Part shown: positions 58,128-64,000 of the stretch, in pieces
How the letters are laid out: each line of letters opens with the position of its first letter
How positions within the stretch are numbered: the stretch's first letter is position 1
Assembly (NCBI RefSeq): GCF_029968095.1
Contig: NZ_JASCIR010000025.1
Location: 1-64,000, forward strand
Direction: 5' to 3'
DNA length: 64,000 nucleotides
DNA from: Streptomyces solicavernae
Lineage (GTDB): Bacteria; Actinomycetota; Actinomycetes; Streptomycetales; Streptomycetaceae
Position numbers and translations under genes: made by a program
The notes under the pieces: generated by a model
Told to the model about the DNA's origin: nothing
Database searches by the model: none
The model's input: the letters and a program-made list of their open reading frames with translations, nothing else

Positions 58128-58733
58128 TCAGGCGCCCTGGACGACCTGCCGGACCCCGTTGATGATCTGCTGCACGGCGATCGCCGAGAGCATCATGCCC
58201 GCGAGCCGCGTCACCAGGACCACACCGCCGTCCTTGATCACGCGGATGATCACCAGCGAGTACCGCATGACCAGCCACAGCACCACATGCATGGCGACGA
58301 TCGCGCTCCACACCGACAGCTGCCCGCCGACCCCGTCCGCGTCCTGCACCGCGAGGATCACCGCGACGATCGCACCGGGCCCGGCGAGCAGCGGCATCCC
58401 GAGCGGTACGAGGGCGACATTGACGTCCTTGGTCTGCTTCGGCTCGTCCGTCTTGCCGGTGAGCAGGTCCAGGGCGACCAGGAGGAGCAGCAGACCGCCC
58501 GCGATCATCAGCGCGGGCACGGAGACATGCAGGTAGTCCAGGATCTGGTGGCCGACCACACCGAAGAGCGCGATCACGCCGAAGGCCACGCACACGGCCT
58601 GGAAGGCCATCCTCCGCTGCATCTTGGCGGGGCGGCCCGCGGTGAGCCCGAGGAAGATCGGGGTGATCCCGGGCGGGTCCATGATGACAAAAAGGGTGAG
58701 AAAAAGGGATCCAAAGACGGCAACGTCGAACAC
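58128..58733 (-). CDS. MarC family integral membrane protein
   Basis: 201 residues from GTG 58733, with AAGG 6 nt upstream; the ORF open upstream is out of context. Six hydrophobic spans, starting FDVAVFGSLFLTLFVIMDPPG. The conserved MDPPG and the PLGMPLLAGPGAIVAVI motif place it in MarC (UPF0056). Despite the name, E. coli MarC was shown not to confer multidrug resistance. Role unknown, possibly an amino acid or small-solute transporter. It lies 127 bp downstream of the PHP gene, with GTGAACGTGAAAGG repeats in between. Confidence 0.9.
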   Translation of the reverse strand: MFDVAVFGSLFLTLFVIMDPPGITPIFLGLTAGRPAKMQRRMAFQAVCVAFGVIALFGVVGHQILDYLHVSVPALMIAGGLLLLLVALDLLTGKTDEPKQTKDVNVALVPLGMPLLAGPGAIVAVILAVQDADGVGGQLSVWSAIVAMHVVLWLVMRYSLVIIRVIKDGGVVLVTRLAGMMLSAIAVQQIINGVRQVVQGA

Positions 58734-58751
58734 AGTGAGCCTTGCAGAGAA

Positions 58752-58816
58752 GTGAGCGTGAAAATGAACGGGAAGAGTGAACGTGAAAGGCGAACGTGAA
58801 AGGTGAACGTGAAAGA
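58752..58816. repeat. 13-14 nt repeats upstream of marC
   Basis: Copies of gtgaacgtgaaagg at 58777-58790, 58791-58803 and 58804-58816, with a diverged one at 58752-58765, between the PHP stop and the MarC start. Confidence 0.8.
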
Positions 58817-58860
58817 GGTTCAGGGCCCGCGGCCCCGAACCGGCCACGGCGGTACGGGAG

Positions 58861-59742
58861 TTAGGAGCGCGCCCCGCGCGCCCCGCGCGCTCCCCCGGCG
58901 CCCGGCACCGGGAACGCCCCGGTCGCCCGGCGGGTGATCTCGCCGTAGATCTCGGGGTCCGTAGTGAACTCGCCGAGTACGCAGGTCTTGCGGCTGCCGT
59001 GGTAGTCGCTGGAGCCGGTGGCGAGCAGACCGAGGTCGGCGGCGAGGCCGTGCAGCCTGGTGCGGGTGGCCGGGTCGTGGTCCATGTGGTCGGCCTCGAT
59101 GCCGTCCAGACCGGCCGCGGCGAGCTCCGCGACGGCGGACTCGGGCACGCACTCACCGCGCTTGACCGCCAGCGGGTGCGCGAAGACGGTGACCCCGCCC
59201 GCGGCCTTGACCAGCCGGATCGCCTCGAAGGGGTCCAGCTCGTGCTTCTCCACGTACGCACGGCCGTCGTTGGCGATCCACTCGGGCGTGAACGCGTCGG
59301 AGACCGTACCCACCACACCCAGCTCGACCAGAGCCTCGGCGATGTGCGGCCGCCCGACCGAGCCGTCCCCGGCGATCCGCGCGACCTGCTCCCAGGTGAC
59401 CGGGACGCCCAGCTCCTGGAGCTTGCCGACCATGCCGCGGGCGCGCGGCACCCGGTCGTCCCGGACCAGCTCGCGCTCGCGAAGGAGCTCCGGCTCCTCG
59501 GGGTCGAAGAGGTACGCGAGCATGTGCAGCGGGGTGCCGTCGAGGCGGCAGGACAGCTCGGCGCCGGTGATCAGCGTCAGGCCCTCGGGGAGGGCGGCGG
59601 TGGCTGCGGCGTGGCCGCGGGTGGTGTCGTGGTCGGTCAGCGCGACCACGTCGAGCCCGGCGGCGGCCGCGCCCAGGACCAGCTCGGCCGGGGTGTCCGT
59701 GCCGTCGGACGCGGTGGAGTGGGTGTGCAGGTCGATGCGCAC
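58861..59742 (-). CDS. PHP domain phosphoesterase
   Basis: 293 residues from ATG 59742. PHP metal-site motifs in order: DLHTHSTASDG, ALTDHDTTRGH, GAELSC, GRPHIAEAL, VFAHPLA and GSSDYHGSRK. These place it with the RnaseAM/YciV-type 5'-3' exonuclease and 3',5'-nucleoside bisphosphate phosphatase group. The C-terminal 20 residues are a GARGARGARS repeat. The promoter side has an 11-copy 9-nt repeat. Three metal ions are expected, most likely Mn/Mg. Confidence 0.9.
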   Translation of the reverse strand: MRIDLHTHSTASDGTDTPAELVLGAAAAGLDVVALTDHDTTRGHAAATAALPEGLTLITGAELSCRLDGTPLHMLAYLFDPEEPELLRERELVRDDRVPRARGMVGKLQELGVPVTWEQVARIAGDGSVGRPHIAEALVELGVVGTVSDAFTPEWIANDGRAYVEKHELDPFEAIRLVKAAGGVTVFAHPLAVKRGECVPESAVAELAAAGLDGIEADHMDHDPATRTRLHGLAADLGLLATGSSDYHGSRKTCVLGEFTTDPEIYGEITRRATGAFPVPGAGGARGARGARS

Positions 59743-59762
59743 GACGCGTACTCCAGGCTCTG

Positions 59763-59861
59763 ACGGGACTCACGGATTCACGGGACCCACGGGACCCACG
59801 GGACTCACTGACGGGACCCACGGGACTCACGGGACCCACTGACGAGACTCACGGGACTCAA
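59763..59861. repeat. Eleven-copy 9-nt tandem repeat upstream of the PHP gene
   Basis: Units acgggactc / acgggaccc, with occasional actg spacers, cover 59763-59861, 21 nt upstream of the PHP start and downstream of the DUF6758 gene. Confidence 0.88.
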
Positions 59862-59907
59862 GGGGGACGCTCCAGGATAACGGGCCCCGGGCGGACCCTC
59901 GCCCGCC

Positions 59908-59973
59908 GGTTCAGCGCGCGATCAGCCGCGGTTCAGCGCGCGATCAGCCGCGGCTCAGCGCGCGATCAGCCGC
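59908..59973. repeat. Three 22-nt copies of a gene 3' end
   Basis: 59908-59929 and 59930-59951 are identical; 59952-59973 differs by one base and contains the DUF6758 stop (59955-59957). On the minus strand each copy reads as RLIAR followed by a stop codon. Confidence 0.92.
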
Positions 59974-60596
59974 GGCGACAGCGCCCCGCACGGCAGCAGC
60001 TCCACCCCGGCGCCCGCCTCCCGCAGGTCGGTCAGGACCAGCTCGTCGTACATCAGCAGGCCGGACTGCTCGGGCCAGACCACGGCCCACAGCCACAGCC
60101 CGAAGGCCTCGCCGGCGAAGACGGCGCGGTCGTCCGGGGTGCCGGAGACGTGCCACAGCGGGGTGGGCCGGCCGGCCGCGAGCACCTTGGCCTGCGGGGG
60201 TTTCTCGACGCTCAGGTACGGGCCGGGGTCGGGGCCGTCGATGCCCGCGTACCGCGCGCCGAGGCCGACGCCCAGCTCCTCCGCGACCAGCACCAGCTCG
60301 CCGACGCCGCCGAGCGGTCCAGGCCCGGAGCAGGCGACGGCGGTGGCGCGGCCGCCGCTGCGGTCGTCCCCCGCGCACGCGACCCCGGTGAAGAGCCAGC
60401 CGATGGGCAGCGGCCACGGCATCCAGACGGGCACCTGGGTGCGGTGCAGCACGACGCCGAGCGCCTCGACGCTCGGCGGGACCACGGGCTGCAGCGGATG
60501 CACGGCGCCGTGCGCGTCGCACTGCCACGTATCGGCGAAGAGACCGGGAGCCCTGACCCGGCCACCGCACTTCGGGCAACTGGGTTCGCCCCTCAT
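59955..60596 (-). CDS. DUF6758 family protein
   Basis: 213 residues from ATG 60596 (a TTG at 60605 is closer to GGAGGA). It begins MRGEPSCPKCGGRVRAPGLFADTWQCDAHGAVHPLQP, a zinc ribbon with CxxC and a later C/H pair. The rest is beta-rich, with MPWPLPIGWLFTGV and FGLWLWAVVWPEQ. I recognise it as a Streptomyces family recently named DUF6758; function unknown. The 3' end is triplicated. Confidence 0.82.
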   Translation of the reverse strand: MRGEPSCPKCGGRVRAPGLFADTWQCDAHGAVHPLQPVVPPSVEALGVVLHRTQVPVWMPWPLPIGWLFTGVACAGDDRSGGRATAVACSGPGPLGGVGELVLVAEELGVGLGARYAGIDGPDPGPYLSVEKPPQAKVLAAGRPTPLWHVSGTPDDRAVFAGEAFGLWLWAVVWPEQSGLLMYDELVLTDLREAGAGVELLPCGALSPRLIAR

Positions 60597-60694
60597 AGCG
60601 TTCAACGGTCCTCCGCAGCCGTCGCCGCGTCAAGGAGCGATCACCCGTCGGAGTGCGGAGAGAGGTCGGGGCGGGCCGAAAATTTAGATGTAGC

Positions 60695-60724
60695 TTGCAT
60701 TAATTAGCTTGTCTAACTTACTAT
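60695..60724 (+). promoter_or_regulatory. Promoter of the MFS gene
   Basis: TTGCAT (60695-60700) and TACTAT (60719-60724) with an 18-nt spacer, in an AT-rich block (60679-60740) that stands out from the surroundings. An inverted repeat tgtcta/tagaca (60710-60715 with 60728-60733) overlaps the -10 element and may be an operator. Confidence 0.65.
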
Positions 60725-60775
60725 ATGTAGACATCAACCACTCAGACACACAGCGAAAGCAGTGAGGGAGAGGGC

Positions 60776-62038
60776 ATGCGAAGCAGCAACAGCGGCCCGA
60801 ACGGCCCGACAGGGAACGATCCGCTGAACGAGGGCTCGGTCAGCATCCTGCGCCAGCCCGGCGCGGTCTGGGCCACCGCCGGCGCCTCCGTCGTCGCCTT
60901 CATGGGCATCGGCCTGGTCGACCCGATCCTGCCGTCGATCGCCAAGGGCCTGCAGGCCACACCGAGCCAGGTCTCGCTCCTGTTCACCTCGTACTTCCTG
61001 ATCACCGCGGTCGCGATGCTCGTGACGGGGTTCGTGTCCAGCCGGATCGGCGGCAAGAAGACCCTGCTCGCCGGGCTCGCGGTCGTGGTGGTCTTCGCCG
61101 CCCTGTCCGGTACGTCGGACTCGGTCGGCGAGCTCGTCGGGTTCCGGGCGGGCTGGGGGCTCGGCAACGCGCTCTTCGTGTCGACCTCGCTCGCCGTGAT
61201 CGTCGGCGCGGCGGCCGGCGGCAGCGCCGCGGCGATCCTGCTGTACGAGTCGGCGCTCGGCCTCGGCATGGCCTGCGGCCCGCTGGTCGGCGCGGTGCTC
61301 GGCGACGCCAGCTGGCGCTACCCGTTCTTCGGCACCGCCGCCCTGATGGCCGTCGGCTTCATCGCGATCACCGCGTTCCTCAAGGAGCAGCCGAAGCCCG
61401 CGCGCAAGACCTCGCTCCTCGACCCGCTCAAGGCGCTCGGCCACGGCGGTCTCGCCTCGGCCGCGGCCTCGGCGTTCTTCTACAACTACGCGTTCTTCAC
61501 GGTGCTGGCGTTCACGCCGTTCGTCCTGAACATGTCGCCGTACCGCTCGGGCGCCGTCTTCTTCGCCTGGGGCGTGCTGCTCGCGGTGTTCTCGGTCCTG
61601 GTCGCGCCGCGGCTGCAGAAGCGGTTCGGCTCGCTGAAGGTGCTCGGCGGTTCGCTGCTGCTGCTCGCCGTCGACCTGATCGTCCTCGGGTACGGCAGCC
61701 ACACGGCGGCCGTCGTCGGGACGATCGTCTCGGGTGCGTTCATCGGCCTCAACAACACCGTCTACACGGAGCTCGCGCTGGGCGTCTCGGACGCTCCGCG
61801 CCCGGTGGCCAGCGCCGGCTACAACTTCGTGCGCTGGTTCGCCGCGGCGGCCGCGCCGTTCCTCGCGCCGAAGATCGAGGAGTGGACGAACATCCACATC
61901 CCGTTCGTGGTCGCGGCCGTGGCGGCCGTCGTGGGTGCCGGGATCGTCTGGGTACGGCGGGCCTCGCTGCGGCACGAGGCGGCCGAGCTGGAACCCCAGC
62001 ACCGTACGGAGGACGGGGTCACCGTCTTCGCCAACTAG
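60776..62038 (+). CDS. MFS transporter
   Basis: 420 residues from ATG 60776. Twelve hydrophobic spans; cytoplasmic N-terminus MRSSNSGPNG. The loop after TM2 has GFVSSRIGGKKTLLAG, the MFS motif A (GxxxDRxGxR/K-like), and the loop near TM5 has GPLVGAVLGDASWRYPFF, the motif C of drug:H+ antiporters. It is a probable efflux pump. Its promoter is AT-rich with an operator-like inverted repeat, so its expression is likely inducible. It does not lie in an operon. The 3' end is tandemly repeated. Confidence 0.9.
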   Translation: MRSSNSGPNGPTGNDPLNEGSVSILRQPGAVWATAGASVVAFMGIGLVDPILPSIAKGLQATPSQVSLLFTSYFLITAVAMLVTGFVSSRIGGKKTLLAGLAVVVVFAALSGTSDSVGELVGFRAGWGLGNALFVSTSLAVIVGAAAGGSAAAILLYESALGLGMACGPLVGAVLGDASWRYPFFGTAALMAVGFIAITAFLKEQPKPARKTSLLDPLKALGHGGLASAAASAFFYNYAFFTVLAFTPFVLNMSPYRSGAVFFAWGVLLAVFSVLVAPRLQKRFGSLKVLGGSLLLLAVDLIVLGYGSHTAAVVGTIVSGAFIGLNNTVYTELALGVSDAPRPVASAGYNFVRWFAAAAAPFLAPKIEEWTNIHIPFVVAAVAAVVGAGIVWVRRASLRHEAAELEPQHRTEDGVTVFAN

Positions 62039-62062
62039 CCGCCTACGCCAACTAGCCGACTT
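62029..62062. repeat. 17-nt tandem spanning the MFS gene stop
   Basis: cgccaactagccg occurs at 62029-62041 and 62046-62058, with period 17, and a decayed third copy follows. The true stop is tag 62036-62038; the second copy has an equivalent tag. Confidence 0.85.
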
Positions 62063-62090
62063 CACCAACCGACCTTCCCCGTACGGGAAT

Positions 62091-62675
62091 TCAGTCCAGG
62101 GACACGGACCTGCGCAGCGGATCGCGCAGGTCCGTTCCGTGTGTGAGCCACTTCTCCTGCAGGGCCGCCGCGCCGTGCACGCGCTTCCACGCCGCCTCGT
62201 TGGGCGTCATCGGAAGCAGCGGCAGGAAGCGGACCGGCTCCATCGGCTCGTCCAGGTCCAGGTCCTCCACCAGGCCGCCCGGCTCGGCGACCAGGACCGA
62301 GGTGAACTGGGCGCCGGGCCACAGCGGTTCGCCCACGTCGAGCGAGGCGCCCGGGGCCACGATCAGGCCCTCGACCTGCGGCGAGGCGGCCAGTACGGCG
62401 AGCGGCCGGAGCGCCTTGTCGGTGTCGGCGACGCCCGCGCGCACCGAGAGGACCAGCTCGGCGCGCGGCCCGCGGGTCTGGTCCGCGACGACCGCCGTCG
62501 GGTCGGCCATCGGCGCGGCGGACATGCCGAGCGTGGCGTATCTCACGATGTCGCCGTCGACGAAGCGCAGCACCTCGATGCGGTCCGTGCCGAGGAACGT
62601 CACGGCCGCGCGGGCGTCCGGGTCGCCCAGGGCGCTGCGCAGCCGGGCTTCGACGAGAGCGAGAACATCAGCCAT
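62091..62675 (-). CDS. Suppressor-of-fused (SUFU) domain protein
   Basis: 194 residues from ATG 62675. The SUFU-type fold is suggested by ALGDPDARAAVTFLGTDRIEVLRF, YATLGMSAAPM, ELVLSVRAG, LRPLAVLAASPQVEGLIVAPGAS and the C-terminal FLPLLPMTPNEAAWKRVHGAAALQEKW. Bacterial members often occur as immunity proteins of polymorphic toxins; there is no toxin nearby. A 12-bp hairpin (62104-62115 with 62124-62135) lies inside the last codons and may serve as a terminator. Confidence 0.82.
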   Translation of the reverse strand: MADVLALVEARLRSALGDPDARAAVTFLGTDRIEVLRFVDGDIVRYATLGMSAAPMADPTAVVADQTRGPRAELVLSVRAGVADTDKALRPLAVLAASPQVEGLIVAPGASLDVGEPLWPGAQFTSVLVAEPGGLVEDLDLDEPMEPVRFLPLLPMTPNEAAWKRVHGAAALQEKWLTHGTDLRDPLRRSVSLD

Positions 62676-63229
62676 GCCGTGAGCATAGAACTCATAGAGA
62701 AACAGAACTCATGGAGAACCGGCAAAGCCGCGGCTTGACACTCCAGTCGGCTGATAGTCTTGGGCGCTGGCCAGGGCAGCACGAGGACCGCCCGCTCAAG
62801 AGGCGTTCCGGGGCCCGGCGTTGGGACATCCCCCACGGGGGACCGGCCGGAGGAGGTGGGGCTGACATGGATCGAAGTCGACCGTGCAGTACCACCCGCT
62901 CTTCCGCCAGGTAGCAGCGCCCAGCGACCGAGGCTTCCGTACCCGTGCACACGCCGGGTAAACCGCGAATTCACGGCAACCTCATCTCGCGCTCGGCGGA
63001 CGCTTCCCGGAAGGGCATTTCGCCCCCGCTCGATCTGAGTCCTTGATCTGATCCCTGGATCCGAGCCCCGGACCGAGCTTGATCCGAGCTTGACCTGTGT
63101 CAGAGCGAAGGCCGCCACCGCGTCGGACCGGTGCCGCCCGCTTTGCGGACGTGACCTTTGAGCCGTACGTCCCCATTCCGGGCAGTTCCACCCCGCGCGC
63201 GCGTCGGCCGCGCCGCGAAGGAGCCTGCC
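62676..63229 (+). promoter_or_regulatory. Long corA leader region
   Basis: About 550 bp without a conventional gene. TTGACA at 62734-62739 and TAGTCT downstream are promoter-like, although their spacing is short. A 15-codon ORF (62867-62914) with a strong ribosome site lies in the middle. No M-box signature was found. The rest has several GC hairpins. Confidence 0.45.
62867..62914 (+). CDS. 15-residue ORF in the corA leader
   Basis: MDRSRPCSTTRSSAR with a stop at 62912-62914, behind GGAGGAGGTGGGG. It is too short for a domain. Position and strong ribosome site suggest a regulatory leader peptide controlling the downstream transporter. This is inference. Confidence 0.45.
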   Translation: MDRSRPCSTTRSSAR

Positions 63230-64000
63230 ATGTCGATGATCCGTGACCTCCGTGCCGCCGTCCGCCCCCAGCTCCGCAAGGACGCCGCGCCCGGCAGCCC
63301 GTACGAGACCACCCGGGACTCGACCGCCGCGAGCGCGGTCGTGGACTGCGCCGTCTACCGGGACGGGCGGAGAGTCCCCAGCGAGAAGCCGCTCACGCCG
63401 CGTGAGGCGAAGCTCGACGTCCGCCGCGACGGGGGCTTCGCATGGATCGGGCTGCACGAGCCGACCGAGGAGGAATTCGCCGGTATCGCCCGGGCGTTCG
63501 GCCTCCACCCGCTGGCCGTCGAGGACGCCGTCCACGCCCACCAGCGCCCCAAGCTGGAGCGGTACGACGACACGCTGTTCACCGTCTTCAAGACCATCCA
63601 CTACGTCGAGCACGCCGAGCTCACCGCGACCAGCGAGGTCGTCGAGACCGGTGAGGTGATGTGCTTCACCGGGCGGGACTTCTTCATCACCGTGCGGCAC
63701 GGCGGCCAGGGCTCGCTGCGGGCGCTCCGGCACCGGCTGCAGGACGCCCCGGAGCTGCTTGCCAAGGGCCCGTCGGCGGTCCTGCACGCCATCGCGGACC
63801 ACGTCGTCGACGGGTACATCGCGGTCGCGGACGCCGTGCAGGACGACATCGACGAGGTCGAGATCGACGTCTTCTCGCAGCCCGGCAAGGGCAGCCCGCG
63901 CGGCACGGACGCCGGCCGGATCTACCAACTCAAGCGCGAGGTGCTGGAGTTCAAGCGCGCCGTCTCCCCGCTCCTGCGCCCCCTGCAGCTGCTGAGCGAG
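63230..64000 (+). CDS. corA: CorA-type divalent metal transporter, cut by window edge
   Basis: 257 residues of the N-terminal cytoplasmic domain from ATG 63230, with AAGGAG 8 nt upstream; the C-terminal membrane part is outside the window. CorA features: WIGLHEPTEEEFAGIARAFGLHPLAVEDAVHAHQRPKLERYDDTLFTVFKT, VMCFTGRDFFITVRHG and IADHVVDGYIAVADAVQDDIDEVE, followed by the long stalk helix LKREVLEFKRAV. CorA forms pentameric Mg2+/Co2+ channels. The GMN signature that would confirm it lies beyond the edge. The gene has a long leader. Confidence 0.9.
   Translation, partial: MSMIRDLRAAVRPQLRKDAAPGSPYETTRDSTAASAVVDCAVYRDGRRVPSEKPLTPREAKLDVRRDGGFAWIGLHEPTEEEFAGIARAFGLHPLAVEDAVHAHQRPKLERYDDTLFTVFKTIHYVEHAELTATSEVVETGEVMCFTGRDFFITVRHGGQGSLRALRHRLQDAPELLAKGPSAVLHAIADHVVDGYIAVADAVQDDIDEVEIDVFSQPGKGSPRGTDAGRIYQLKREVLEFKRAVSPLLRPLQLLSE

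Noticed and set aside
62760..63038. 92-codon plus-strand ORF in the corA leader
   Set aside because: No start with a ribosome site, low-complexity translation, and it covers the better-supported 15-codon ORF.
62676..63229. M-box magnesium riboswitch
   Set aside because: No GGTGAGGC-type core or other M-box landmarks were found in the leader by eye.

Overview
The window is chromosomal DNA of a high-GC actinomycete, almost certainly a Streptomyces. The evidence is GC-rich codon third positions throughout, many GTG starts behind GGAGG/GGGGAG ribosome sites, terminators that are long GC hairpins without U tracts, and characteristic genes (wblC, mycoredoxin, adnA/adnB, uvrD2, a DUF3152 protein, TerD/AIM24 genes). 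No prophage, plasmid, integrase, transposase or CRISPR array was seen. Both edges cut genes: a Sel1/TPR-repeat gene on the left and a CorA-type transporter on the right.

The backbone is an old actinobacterial neighbourhood. From memory of Mycobacterium tuberculosis, the run UPF0182, YlbL-type PDZ/Lon protease, zincin-like protein, ABC1 kinase, whiB7/wblC, uvrD2, mycoredoxin, nudC, adnB/adnA, alkyltransferase-like protein, moeZ, DUF3152, TetR, DUF3107, ferritin-like protein and rhlE follows the order of Rv3193c to Rv3211. Streptomyces-type additions sit between these genes.

Layout. 1-2.4 kb: Sel1 gene and an initiator tRNA-Met. 2.5-9.7 kb: UPF0182 membrane protein, PPA1309-family protein, YlbL protease, small membrane protein, moaE and an SDR-family protein. 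9.8-19.2 kb: DUF2342 zincin-like protein and NUDIX hydrolase, a TerD-AIM24/AIM24/AIM24 operon, M48 peptidase, ThiF-like protein and ABC1 kinase. 19.2-21.1 kb: a split zinc-ribbon gene, then wblC with a leader ORF and an intrinsic attenuator. 21.1-35.6 kb: DNA repair and redox genes (uvrD2, mrx1, osmC, nudC, M20 peptidase, adnB, a lipoprotein, adnA, an alkyltransferase-like protein). 35.7-42 kb: a large LPG-synthase-TM protein and two secreted lipoprotein peptidases. 42-48.5 kb: moeZ and a compact set encoding a PelF-like glycosyltransferase, an eight-span membrane protein, a nucleotide-sugar epimerase and a spherulin-4 (GH135-like) protein. 48.6-64 kb: DUF3152, alpha/beta hydrolases, TetR, DUF3107, ferritin-like protein, rhlE, MarC, PHP phosphoesterase, DUF6758, an MFS pump, a SUFU-domain protein and corA.

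Three things stand out. First, the PelF/epimerase/spherulin-4/membrane-protein set at 43.3-48.4 kb looks like a minimal Pel- or galactosaminogalactan-type exopolysaccharide system. Second, at least eight genes have a 3' end, stop codon included, that is tandemly duplicated into the downstream DNA. Third, wblC has a complete-looking attenuation leader, and corA has a long untranslated leader with a 15-codon ORF.
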